A stretch of 64,000 nucleotides of DNA, from NCBI GenBank assembly GCA_944324395.1, contig CALUWC010000007.1, forward strand, positions 1 through 64,000. The letters run 5' to 3'. Source of the DNA: Candidatus Gastranaerophilales bacterium (GTDB taxonomy: Bacteria; Cyanobacteriota; Vampirovibrionia; Gastranaerophilales; Gastranaerophilaceae). Positions 35,358 to 44,179 of this stretch are shown here, piece by piece. Numbering within the stretch: position 1 is the first letter of the stretch; every line of letters begins with the position of its first letter. A program made the translations under genes and the position numbers. The notes beneath the pieces were generated by a model. The model saw only the letters and a list, made by a program, of their open reading frames with translations. It ran no database searches and was not told where the DNA came from.

Positions 35358-36080
35358 ATGGATAGAGATTTGGTTAAAATACAAAGTTTTGGAGTTGACA
35401 GTTTTAACTTTGAAGAGGCGGTTGATTATGCATATTCACATCCCGGTCAGATTGTTACTATCAACCCTGAGATGATTTCTGCGGCTTCAAAAATGCCTGA
35501 ATTTGCCAATGTAATTTCTAATGCTGATCTTGTTGTTCCCGATGGTATCGGAGTCGAAATCGGGCTGAAGATTTTAGGACACAATATAAGACGTATTCCT
35601 GGTATTGAGTTAGGTAAAGCTCTAATTGTTAAGTTTTCTAACGAAAATAAATCCGTAGCTATGGTTGGTGCAAAGCCTGAAATTATTACAAAAGCTGTAG
35701 AAAATCTAAAATCTGAAATTCCAAATCTTAATATAGTATATTCGCATGATGGTTATTTTAGTGATGATAATGAAATATTAAATAATGTAACAGCAGCCGG
35801 GCCGGACTTGGTTTTGGTTGCTCTTGGTTCTCCAAAACAGGAGTTTTTTATTAATGCTTTGAAATCAAAACTTCCAAATACTACAATGATTGGGCTGGGC
35901 GGGAGTTTTGACGTCTGGGCGGGAGCAGTCAATCGAGCTCCTGTTATTTGGCGTAAGCTTGGTTTGGAATGGCTCTATCGAGTTATAAACGAACCCAGAA
36001 GAATCAAAAGGATTTTTCCGACTCTTCCCGTATTTGTTTTGAATGTATGTAAAGAAAGGCTATTTACTAAAAAATGCTGA
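35358..36080 (+). CDS. WecG/TagA/CpsF-family glycosyltransferase
   Basis: This 240-residue GT26 enzyme adds N-acetylmannosamine(uronate)-type sugars to undecaprenyl-PP-GlcNAc in surface-glycan synthesis. Blocks include VTINPEMISAA, NADLVVPDGIGVEIG, VAMVGAKPEII, VLVALGSPKQEFFI and GLGGSFDVWAGAVNRAPVIWRKLGLEWLYR. It is membrane-associated through the C-terminal basic helix (RRIKRIFP). The transketolase N-half overlaps its 3' end by 7 bp, so the two are translated together although they belong to different pathways. Confidence 0.9.
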   Translation: MDRDLVKIQSFGVDSFNFEEAVDYAYSHPGQIVTINPEMISAASKMPEFANVISNADLVVPDGIGVEIGLKILGHNIRRIPGIELGKALIVKFSNENKSVAMVGAKPEIITKAVENLKSEIPNLNIVYSHDGYFSDDNEILNNVTAAGPDLVLVALGSPKQEFFINALKSKLPNTTMIGLGGSFDVWAGAVNRAPVIWRKLGLEWLYRVINEPRRIKRIFPTLPVFVLNVCKERLFTKKC

Positions 36081-36898
36081 CAGAAAATGAGATAAATGAA
36101 TTAAAATCCTTATGCTTGGAAAATAGACGCAATATCCTTGAAATGGTTTATGAAGCACAATCAGGTCATATTGGCGGCTCTTTATCTTCTTGTGAAATTA
36201 TGACAGTTTTATTTCATAAGTGTATGAAGCATTCTATCGGCGGGAAATTATCGCATGATTATGCAGCTCGAGACAGGTTTGTTCTGTCTAAAGGGCATGT
36301 TTCTCCTATATACTATTCAGTTTTAGCTCAGCTCGGATTTATTAAAAAATCAGAGTTAAAGACTTTTAGAAAGTTAGGAACCAGACTTCAGGGCCACCCT
36401 TCTCTTTGGACTCCTGGGGTTGAGATTGCAACAGGCTCTTTAGGGCAGGGCTTATCTATGGCCTGTGGTATTGCTATGGCTTTGAAACTTGATAAGAATC
36501 CGGCTAAAGTTTTTGTTCTGCTTGGCGATGGCGAAATGCAGGAAGGTAATGTTTGGGAGGCTCTTATGCAGGCTCCGCATCGAAATTTGGATAATCTAAT
36601 TGCAATTATTGACAGAAACAGACTGCAGATAGATGGTTGTACAGAAGATATTAAGCCGCTTGATAATCTTGCTGATAAATTAAAGGCTTTCAACTGGAAT
36701 GTTATGGAAATTGACGGACATAATATTGCTCAGATATATGATACTATTGAGAGGGCTAAACTTTCTGATAGTCCGTCAGTGATAATTGCAGACACAATTA
36801 AGGGCAAAGGTGTCAGTTTTATGGAAAACAATGCCGGCTGGCACGGCAAAGCCCCGGGTAAAGAAGATTTTGAAAAAGCAATGATAGAGTTAAGATAA
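36074..36898 (+). CDS. Transketolase, N-terminal half (TPP-binding)
   Basis: This 274-residue PP-domain subunit carries GHIGGSLSS, FVLSKGHVSP, EIATGSLGQGLSMACGIA and the TPP/Mg motif GDGEMQEGNVWEA...NLIAIIDRN. It lacks the Pyr and C domains, which are encoded at 11396-12364 on the other strand. Split transketolases are known and work as heteromers. The ATG overlaps the WecG stop, and a pseudopilin gene follows after 14 bp. Confidence 0.9.
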   Translation: MLTENEINELKSLCLENRRNILEMVYEAQSGHIGGSLSSCEIMTVLFHKCMKHSIGGKLSHDYAARDRFVLSKGHVSPIYYSVLAQLGFIKKSELKTFRKLGTRLQGHPSLWTPGVEIATGSLGQGLSMACGIAMALKLDKNPAKVFVLLGDGEMQEGNVWEALMQAPHRNLDNLIAIIDRNRLQIDGCTEDIKPLDNLADKLKAFNWNVMEIDGHNIAQIYDTIERAKLSDSPSVIIADTIKGKGVSFMENNAGWHGKAPGKEDFEKAMIELR

Positions 36899-36912
36899 TA
36901 TATGGAGGGAAG

Positions 36913-39354
36913 ATGAACTTAAAACGTAACAAAAATTTTGGTTTTACGCTGATGGAAATTATGATCTCGCTTGCGATAGTTGCCATATTAGTTTTGGTAA
37001 CTCTTCCGGTCATAAACAAACAGCTTGAAAAAGCTGATGAATATTCCTATTATTTAGCGTATAAGACTGTTGAAAAAATGGCAGGTCAGATTGTTGCTAT
37101 TGGTGATCCTACAGAATTAACAGATTCAAATAATATCATAATTGCAGAATCTGAAGATAAGTCAGTAAAAGATTTAATTGCTGAAAAATTAAGCAATAAT
37201 AAAATTACGGCATTTTTTGATTCTATAGGAAGCAAATTTGCAAAAACAGAAGCCTATATATTCAAAGCAATGTTTCCTAAAGCATTTGCTCTGTCATATT
37301 CAAATACAGTTCATCAATGGAGTTCTGCTGAGTATGATGACTTGTGGCTTTCGTACAAAGTATGTAGTCCGTCATACGACCCTAATAATTCTAATACCTG
37401 TGTTATAAAATCAAAATCAATCCAAACAGTAACTAATGAAGATGGTTCTACTTCTGAACAGACTATTTATCATTGTTATACACGAAATGATGTTTTTGGC
37501 TCCGAAAATGCAGATCAGGGTTGTGTTGGACTTACTGAATCTAAGAAATATTCAATTATAGGTGCAGATGGAAAGGATTATGAATATACTGTATCTGCAC
37601 ATTCAAATTTAGCTAGTCTGGTGTTGAATTTAGAGTATTGTTCATCTTCTAATCTTACTACTCTTGGAAATTATATAATGAATTCTTCAGAACCGAATGC
37701 TTCTTCTTTTTGTTACTATTCTGCTTATAAAACTGCCTGTGGTGGTTCAAAAACCGTTAATGGTACAACATATAATATGTCTACTGCATATCAATATAGC
37801 TCATCTGGTGATGATAGCTCCTATGGTGAAGATGAAGAAGGCGGTTTAGCTGAAGGTGAAGAATTTGTTGAACCTCCAGCATCTCCTGTCGGTGATTGCT
37901 TTATTACTGCTTCTTATTATGTACCGGAAGATACTGGGGGATCCAGTGTAGTGCCTGCAGAGAAACCGACTTTTGGTTCAGAATGGTGTTCGCCTGCTTA
38001 TGGTTATTATAATATGGTTAATAACTCTGATGGTTCTACTATTGATTGTGCATGTAAGTCTAGTTATGTAATGTCAACTAACGATGAAAAGGTATGCTGC
38101 CAAAAATGTTCAGAAGGTTCAAAACCTTATGCAAAACCAAATCATTCTTGTATTTGTTGTGAAACTGATTTTAATAAAAATGAGGGTACTTGCTGTCCGG
38201 AATTCTCTGTTTATAATGATGGAGAAGGTGCTTGTACTTGTATTGAAGGATATAAAATGCAGGGCGGTGTTTGTATAGAAGATGAATGTACTCCTGGTTC
38301 TACTATGGTTGACGGGGTTTGTGTTGTTAACCCGCCGATTACTAAAGCCTCACGTTTTTGTGAACAAGTTAAAGAGTATTGGAATATTTCTGATTCATAT
38401 TGTTCTGGTTTTACATCAACTAATAATATACAGTATTATCAGGCTGTATATAATGCTGCTGTAGGGACAAATGGTACGTTGATGTCTATAAAATCAAAAT
38501 CCGGAGCCTTTGGGGTAAATGCTGATGGTTCTGATAAAATTAAACCTAATATTGTGTTTACAAACGGATTAAAAATGTGGATTTTGTCTGATAAGACGGC
38601 TTCTATACCGGGATTGTCATTTACAACAGAAAATGCTACTCCTTCTAGAAATGTGTGTCAAAACTTGAAGAAGTCAACTCATTTATCATGTAATGAAGCC
38701 GGTGGTTGGTTCTGTAAAGCTGAGAAAAACTGCTTTGCATTAGATGCAGAAAGTAAAGCCTTAATGGGTGATGCAAGAAACTGCTGCGGCTCTGTTGATA
38801 TTACCGATATTGCCGCAAAAGCTCAAACTACAGCTGATCCTGATGCTTATTTAAAAAATACGCAAGCCTATGCTATAAGCGGATTTACTGTATTTGTTGA
38901 CATCAATGGAAATAAGGGCAACGGCACTTTATGGGATGATGTTTATCCATTCTATATAGGTGCTAACGGTACTGTATATCCTGCATATCCTTTAGATGCA
39001 CCAAAAGGAGCTAATGCGGCCACTTCATTATATCTTGGCGGTAATAGCTCAAAACAGCTTCCTGTAGATGTTTATTATTACGAAGCTACCGATGATTCAC
39101 GTCAAAAGAAAGTTGCTTTTTCCGGTGTATCTTTTGCACGTGGTGTATGTTCTGCTCGTCAAATTAGTAAATATACTCCGTACTGCTTGAATCTCGGTGA
39201 AAAGTTCAGCGGTAAAGGATTAGATAATCATACCTTACCGACTGACTATATAAAATACGATGATGTAAATGCTACGGGTTCTGAAAAATCATACAATCCG
39301 TGTGATAAATATAAATGCTTCGTCAGTGTAAGACGTAAGTTAAGAACATTCTAG
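36913..39354 (+). CDS. Very large type IV pilin-like (pseudopilin) protein with Cys-rich region
   Basis: This 813-residue protein has a prepilin peptidase site and N-methylation helix (NFG|FTLMEIMISLAIVAIL, cleavage after G10). Known pilins and pseudopilins are 130-250 residues, so this is about four times larger. Residues about 350-480 are Cys-rich with EGF-like spacing (CACKSSYV, CCQKCSEG, CICCETDF, CTCIEGYK, CIEDECTPG). The C-terminal 320 residues resemble a large globular head with more paired cysteines. The Glu at mature position 5 (FTLME) is conserved. GGAGGG precedes the ATG. A surface fibre tip or adhesin is a reasonable guess. Confidence 0.8.
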   Translation: MNLKRNKNFGFTLMEIMISLAIVAILVLVTLPVINKQLEKADEYSYYLAYKTVEKMAGQIVAIGDPTELTDSNNIIIAESEDKSVKDLIAEKLSNNKITAFFDSIGSKFAKTEAYIFKAMFPKAFALSYSNTVHQWSSAEYDDLWLSYKVCSPSYDPNNSNTCVIKSKSIQTVTNEDGSTSEQTIYHCYTRNDVFGSENADQGCVGLTESKKYSIIGADGKDYEYTVSAHSNLASLVLNLEYCSSSNLTTLGNYIMNSSEPNASSFCYYSAYKTACGGSKTVNGTTYNMSTAYQYSSSGDDSSYGEDEEGGLAEGEEFVEPPASPVGDCFITASYYVPEDTGGSSVVPAEKPTFGSEWCSPAYGYYNMVNNSDGSTIDCACKSSYVMSTNDEKVCCQKCSEGSKPYAKPNHSCICCETDFNKNEGTCCPEFSVYNDGEGACTCIEGYKMQGGVCIEDECTPGSTMVDGVCVVNPPITKASRFCEQVKEYWNISDSYCSGFTSTNNIQYYQAVYNAAVGTNGTLMSIKSKSGAFGVNADGSDKIKPNIVFTNGLKMWILSDKTASIPGLSFTTENATPSRNVCQNLKKSTHLSCNEAGGWFCKAEKNCFALDAESKALMGDARNCCGSVDITDIAAKAQTTADPDAYLKNTQAYAISGFTVFVDINGNKGNGTLWDDVYPFYIGANGTVYPAYPLDAPKGANAATSLYLGGNSSKQLPVDVYYYEATDDSRQKKVAFSGVSFARGVCSARQISKYTPYCLNLGEKFSGKGLDNHTLPTDYIKYDDVNATGSEKSYNPCDKYKCFVSVRRKLRTF

Positions 39355-39364
39355 CAGCAGATAT

Positions 39365-39402
39365 AAAAGGGGTTGGTATATTTACCAATCCCTTTTAATT
39401 TT
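39365..39402 (+). terminator. Rho-independent terminator after pseudopilin
   Basis: A 14-bp stem AAAAGGGGTTGGTA/TACCAATCCCTTTT (one G-T pair) with a TATT loop is followed by AATTTTT. Confidence 0.9.
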
Positions 39403-39419
39403 TGGAAAGGTAAACAGTA

Positions 39420-39863
39420 ATGATAGTTGATAAATTGGAAAATATAGCAAATTATAGCGAAATTCCTGCTGATGCAGTTAATTTTATAAGAGAACTCACA
39501 GATGACATTAAATTAGGAAAATATAATATTGGAGTTTCTAATTATGCAAATGTTGAATCTTATATTACAAAAAACATTGATGATGCAAAATTTGAGTCCC
39601 ATAAAAATTATATTGATATTCAAATTTTATTATCAGGAAAAGAAAGGATTTATGTAGGTTCTGTTAATGATATGACAATATCAGTACCTTACAGTTTAGA
39701 AAAAGATATAATGTTTTATGATGAAGCTGTAGAACCTTACGATTATATAACTTTAGGTGATTCAAATTTTGTTATGCTGTTCCCACATGAAGCACACGCT
39801 CCGCAGGTTGCGGTATCAAATCCGTCTGAAGTTAAAAAAGTTGTAGTAAAAATCAAAATTTAA
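39420..39863 (+). CDS. YhcH/YjgK/YiaL (DUF386) family protein
   Basis: This 147-residue cupin-like protein has family blocks FESHKNYIDIQILLSGKERIYV, DIMFYD and FVMLFPHEAHAPQVA, including the metal-binding-type His and Glu residues. Relatives are linked to sialic acid or other sugar acid metabolism (YhcH) or beta-galactosidase operons, but substrates are uncertain. GGAAAGG lies 9 nt before the ATG. It stands alone after a terminator. Confidence 0.88.
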   Translation: MIVDKLENIANYSEIPADAVNFIRELTDDIKLGKYNIGVSNYANVESYITKNIDDAKFESHKNYIDIQILLSGKERIYVGSVNDMTISVPYSLEKDIMFYDEAVEPYDYITLGDSNFVMLFPHEAHAPQVAVSNPSEVKKVVVKIKI

Positions 39864-39865
39864 AT

Positions 39866-40753
39866 CTATTTTTTTAATTTGTCCGGGTAAATATCCCACT
39901 TGATTTCCGGATTTCTTCTGAACCAGGTTAGCTGTCTTTTTGCATAATTTCTTGTGTTTTTTTTCAATAATTCAACAGCTTCCTCAAGAGAATATTTGTT
40001 ATCAATATATCCGATAATTTCGCGATATCCGATTGTGTTAATTAGATTTGGGATTCTTCCGTACTTATTAAGAAGATTTCGAGTTTCTTCTATTAAGCCG
40101 GAATCAATCATTATATCAACACGTTTATCTATTCTTGCATACAATGTTTTTCTGTCAAAATTTTTACCAATCCATTCAATATCAAATTCTTGTTCGTTTA
40201 TTCCTCTGGATAGAGCAAGAGGTTTTCCTGTAGTTTTAATTATCTCGATAGCTCGTATAATTTTTTTTCTGTCATTTTTATCTATGATTCCTGCAGCTTC
40301 ATTATCAAGTTCTTTTAGTATTTGGAATAAATCTGTATTGTTATTAGTTTTAAGCTCATTCCTGAGGCTGTGGTTAGCCTCTATTTGTGGTAAATTATAA
40401 TTTTTAAGTAAAATATCAATATATAATCCGGTACCGCCGACAACAATAGGAATTTTACCTTTATTATGAATATCAAAAATTATTTTTCGGGCTTGTTGTT
40501 TATAAAGACCTGCAGAATATTCGATTTCTGGCTCAACAATATCAATCATGTAATGTGGAATGCCGCATTGCTCTTTGATTGTCGGCTTTGCAGTGCCAAT
40601 ATCAAAACCTTTGTAGACAAGTCTTGAATCTGCGGAAATTATTTCTCCGCCAATTTTTTTAGCCAGTTCAATAGAATATGCAGTTTTACCGCTTGCTGTT
40701 GCCCCGACTATAGCGATAACTTTTATTTTATTACTTGATAAATGACTGCTCAT
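39866..40753 (-). CDS. miaA: tRNA dimethylallyltransferase MiaA
   Basis: This 295-residue enzyme adds the isopentenyl group to A37 of UNN-reading tRNAs. The P-loop GATASGKTAYSIEL, the DSRLVYKGFDIGTAKP block, VVGGTGLYIDILL and IGYREIIGYI are all typical. The ATG at 40753 is used because it lies closest to the P-loop; it overlaps the preceding gene by 23 bp. No good Shine-Dalgarno is present, which fits translation by coupling. It is the last gene of the sigma-gcvPB operon. Confidence 0.93.
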   Translation of the reverse strand: MSSHLSSNKIKVIAIVGATASGKTAYSIELAKKIGGEIISADSRLVYKGFDIGTAKPTIKEQCGIPHYMIDIVEPEIEYSAGLYKQQARKIIFDIHNKGKIPIVVGGTGLYIDILLKNYNLPQIEANHSLRNELKTNNNTDLFQILKELDNEAAGIIDKNDRKKIIRAIEIIKTTGKPLALSRGINEQEFDIEWIGKNFDRKTLYARIDKRVDIMIDSGLIEETRNLLNKYGRIPNLINTIGYREIIGYIDNKYSLEEAVELLKKNTRNYAKRQLTWFRRNPEIKWDIYPDKLKK

Positions 40754-41555
40754 AGTATGAAAATAGTAACACAATAATGTAAACTAAGAAATAGTAGTAT
40801 AAAATCAACACTAAGAAGTACGCTAAAGGATATATCATTAACAAAGTATTTAATACGGATATTGTAATTGTCAAGAATGCAATATAAACAAAAAGCAGCA
40901 GAGATTTAGGAAATGTTGTAAATAATTTAATTACAGAGTTATATAGGGCTTTAATAGGATTTTTTTCGGTATAAACTAATTCAGGCACCCATAATATAGT
41001 TAATAATGATATAATTGTGGAAAATGTCATTACAAGGGCATACCAGCAATTAATGGCGATGAGTTCGGTATCAGTTAACTGGTTGATTTCTTCTATGAGT
41101 TCTTTACTTGAGATAAAAAGAGAATCAATATTTATAATGTCAAAGTTTATTGCTCCAATATAGTTGTCAATAAGAAAGGTAATCAATGATATTCCTGATG
41201 CAAATAGAGCAATATAGATAATAACGGCACCAAGGACGGGCATAAAAAGTTTTCCAACACCTCTCGGCAGAGAAAGGACTAATTCCCATAACTCTTTTGC
41301 TCTGTCTTTATCAAATAGAATAACTTTTTTTGAAAGAGCGAGAGTCTTTTTTGCCATATAGAGCCACGCAGATAATAATCCGCTGACAATTATAAACGAG
41401 GTAATAATTGCCAGAATAAGTTTTGGAATAGTATTTACCGCATTGAAAGTATACGTAAAGTACCAGCCCAGAATAGATAGGAAAATTATAAGCGGCGTCG
41501 CTAATATTATACAATCATTAGTTACTTTGAAACTATCTTTGAATAATTTAAACAT
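40731..41555 (-). CDS. Polytopic membrane protein, unknown
   Basis: This 274-residue protein has about six predicted membrane helices (near residues 18-38, 45-65, 105-130, 165-190, 215-240 and 245-265) and short loops. No family is recognised. An AGGAA ribosome-binding site precedes the ATG. It sits 13 bp after the CoA-activase-like gene and overlaps miaA. Confidence 0.6.
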   Translation of the reverse strand: MFKLFKDSFKVTNDCIILATPLIIFLSILGWYFTYTFNAVNTIPKLILAIITSFIIVSGLLSAWLYMAKKTLALSKKVILFDKDRAKELWELVLSLPRGVGKLFMPVLGAVIIYIALFASGISLITFLIDNYIGAINFDIINIDSLFISSKELIEEINQLTDTELIAINCWYALVMTFSTIISLLTILWVPELVYTEKNPIKALYNSVIKLFTTFPKSLLLFVYIAFLTITISVLNTLLMIYPLAYFLVLILYYYFLVYIIVLLFSYYEQSFIK

Positions 41556-41568
41556 AAATTTGTTCCTG

Positions 41569-42738
41569 TTAGTTGGTAACTACATTTTTTTCGTTGGTTT
41601 CAGAATCTTTTTGTTTTATCTCCAGATCTCGTTTTCTTTTTCTTCTTCTCATCAGGTCTACAAAAGCTTCAATTCTTGTAATATAGCCGGCTCTGCCTGT
41701 TTGTTCATCTAAAATTAGCGGTAATATAGGAATTTCACAATTTTCTCTCATTGCCGGGAAAATATTTTGTGACATAATTTCAGGCATACATGTAAAAGGA
41801 CTCAGGTGGATAATCCCATCAATTCCTCTTTCATTGGCATAAGCAACGTCAGATACACATTCTAACGCATCCCCGCCTATATCTCGCATTAAATAAGGTT
41901 TGGCCAGTCTGTCTGCTCTTTGCAGATGTGTTTCACCTTTTCTGAATATTTTAGGAATTATAGCATCTTTTAGAAAGCTGCTTACGGTCAGGCTTCTTCT
42001 GACTTCAACTCCCATTCTTCCAAGTTCTTTTTCAATATTCTGGTTGGAAAATTCATCATTAACAACATAAATTTCTCCGGTAATATCAACATGCAGAACT
42101 TCTTTATTAGGATTTATTTCTACTTTTTTCATTTCCTGTGCAATTTGCTTGCCTGCATTTTTCAGTCCCAGGATTGTGTCAGTTTCATCAACCAGCTTTA
42201 AGCATTTTAAATAATGTTTTTCCGCATCTCCTTGATGAACTTCTCTTGCTCTATAGTAAGAATGAGTAGTTTCAAGTTTATCCAGTACAAAAACTTTCAA
42301 AATAGCGATAAGTATAGCTCGGGCAAACAGCAGGGGATTATTTTTCCCGCTTGCTTCTTTCAAAAAGTTATACATACCTTTAATACCATCATATAATTGC
42401 AATTCAATATATTTTGCTTCATAACCAAGGTCATGGAGTGCATTTTCTATGCATTTACCATATTCACCGAGTCTGCAGCAGCCGGGAGAGGTAATCATCG
42501 CAACATAGTCTGTTCCGCCTTCAATTGCTTCTATAAAGTTTCCGAGGATTAATTTATAAGGCAAGCAGATAGCTTCAGGAGCATGTTTTGTGCCTAAAGA
42601 TAATGTTTTTTTGCTTGTATATGGTTCAATAAAAGGTTCACAGCCAATGATTCTTAGAGCAGCTGCCCAGGCATAGCTTATAGTTCCCATGTGCGGGAAT
42701 GCTATTTTTCTTTTTTTTGTTTCTTTTTTATCTGTCAT
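41569..42738 (-). CDS. CoA-enzyme-activase/2-hydroxyacyl-CoA-dehydratase-related protein
   Basis: This 389-residue protein belongs to the broad group of predicted nucleotide-binding, CoA-activase-associated proteins (DUF2229/HgdB-like). Blocks include RKIAFPHMGTISYAW, TKHAPEAICLPYKLILGN, ITSPGCCRLGEYGKC, HVDITGEIYVVND and GIIHLSPFTCMPE. Conserved cysteines (C58, C86-C87, C93 and the FTCMPE Cys) could bind an iron-sulfur cluster. It is a stand-alone component without the ATPase half. It lies 13 bp after gcvPB. The function is inferred only at family level. Confidence 0.7.
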   Translation of the reverse strand: MTDKKETKKRKIAFPHMGTISYAWAAALRIIGCEPFIEPYTSKKTLSLGTKHAPEAICLPYKLILGNFIEAIEGGTDYVAMITSPGCCRLGEYGKCIENALHDLGYEAKYIELQLYDGIKGMYNFLKEASGKNNPLLFARAILIAILKVFVLDKLETTHSYYRAREVHQGDAEKHYLKCLKLVDETDTILGLKNAGKQIAQEMKKVEINPNKEVLHVDITGEIYVVNDEFSNQNIEKELGRMGVEVRRSLTVSSFLKDAIIPKIFRKGETHLQRADRLAKPYLMRDIGGDALECVSDVAYANERGIDGIIHLSPFTCMPEIMSQNIFPAMRENCEIPILPLILDEQTGRAGYITRIEAFVDLMRRRKRKRDLEIKQKDSETNEKNVVTN

Positions 42739-42751
42739 AGTTTTGTTTTCC

Positions 42752-44176
42752 TTAATTTTGTGTATATTTTAAATCAGGGTGTCTTGCAGCCGTTACTTCG
42801 TCAATTTTTTTGACAGGAGTCTTATGCGGTGCAGAGATTATCATATCAGGATTAGTTTTAGCTTCATTTGAAATTTTGATCATTATATCAATAAATTCAT
42901 CCAGTTTTTCTTTTTGTTCGGATTCCGTAGGTTCTATCATAAGAGCTTCATGGACGATCAGCGGGAAATATACTGTCGGCGGGTGGGTATTTCCGTCCAT
43001 CAAAGCTTTAGCAATATTTAGAGTTGTAACTCCATTTTCTCGTTTTTGTTTATCTCCTGATAACACAAATTCATGCATACAGGGTTCATCATACGGAAGT
43101 TCATAGTATTTTTTTAAATTTTCTTTTAGATAATTTGCATTCAAAACAGCATTTTCTGATGCGAATTTTAGGTTTTTACCCATCATAAGAATATAAGCAT
43201 ATGCCTTTACCAGAACTGAGAAATTTCCGCAGAAGCATTTAACATTACCTATTGAATGTTTAATATCATAATTTCTAAAATATTTATTACCGTCAAAGCT
43301 TATAATCGGAGCCGGTAAAAATTCTTTTAATTTTTCAACAACCGCAACCGGACCTGCACCGGGGCCTCCGCCGCCATGCGGAGTTGAAAATGTCTTATGT
43401 AGATTTAAATGCACCACATCAAACCCCATTTTCTTAGGATTGGTGTAACCCATAATGGCATTAAAATTAGCTCCGTCATAGTAAAGCAATGATCCGTTAT
43501 CATGCATAATTTTAGAAATTTCTTCAACTTTTTCCTCAAATATACCGAGAGTATTCGGGTTTGTAAGCATGATAGCTGCAACTTCCTTATCCAGAACTTG
43601 TTTTAAAGCTTCAATGTCTACTTGCCCTTTGCTGTTTGATTTTATTTCAATTACTTCAAATCCGCTCATTTTAGCACTTGCAGGATTTGTACCATGTGCA
43701 GAATCGGGAATTATAACTTTTGTTCTTTTTTCTCCGATATTATCAAAATATTTTTTGATAATCATCATTCCGGTCATTTCGCCATGTGCACCTGCCGACG
43801 GCTGGAGTGTAATAGCATCCATGCCAGTAATCTCAAGTAATGCTTTTTGAAGATTGTACATTAGTTTCAGCGAACCCTGAGCCAATTCATCCGGAATACC
43901 GGGGTGAATATTGAAATTTTCAAGAGATGCAAGAAGTTCATTGACTTTAGGATTATATTTCATTGTACAGGAACCTAAAGGATAAAAACCTTTTTCAATA
44001 CAGAAATTCATATCAGAAAGTTCTTTATAATGCCTCATTACCTCAAGTTCACTTACTTGAGGAAGATTTATATCAGAGGTGCGAAGCAAATCAGACGGTA
44101 AGAAGTCTGTATTTATTTGTTCATCAGTTAGGTTTATTCCGTCTGTACCGTTGCTTTTTTCAAATATTGTTTTCAT
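42752..44176 (-). CDS. gcvPB: Glycine dehydrogenase (decarboxylating) subunit 2
   Basis: This 474-residue C-terminal half of the two-subunit P-protein of the glycine cleavage system contains PLP-lysine motif NLHKTFSTPHGGGGPGAGP and blocks PLGSCTMKYNP, LQPSAGAHGEMTGMM and HGTNPASAKM. The other half (gcvPA), T, H and L proteins are not in the window. The usual order is gcvPA-gcvPB, but here gcvPB directly follows a sigma factor by 3 bp. The start ATG sits 2 bp after the TAG stop of that gene. No glycine riboswitch is seen upstream of the operon. Confidence 0.93.
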   Translation of the reverse strand: MKTIFEKSNGTDGINLTDEQINTDFLPSDLLRTSDINLPQVSELEVMRHYKELSDMNFCIEKGFYPLGSCTMKYNPKVNELLASLENFNIHPGIPDELAQGSLKLMYNLQKALLEITGMDAITLQPSAGAHGEMTGMMIIKKYFDNIGEKRTKVIIPDSAHGTNPASAKMSGFEVIEIKSNSKGQVDIEALKQVLDKEVAAIMLTNPNTLGIFEEKVEEISKIMHDNGSLLYYDGANFNAIMGYTNPKKMGFDVVHLNLHKTFSTPHGGGGPGAGPVAVVEKLKEFLPAPIISFDGNKYFRNYDIKHSIGNVKCFCGNFSVLVKAYAYILMMGKNLKFASENAVLNANYLKENLKKYYELPYDEPCMHEFVLSGDKQKRENGVTTLNIAKALMDGNTHPPTVYFPLIVHEALMIEPTESEQKEKLDEFIDIMIKISNEAKTNPDMIISAPHKTPVKKIDEVTAARHPDLKYTQN

Positions 44177-44179
44177 ATC

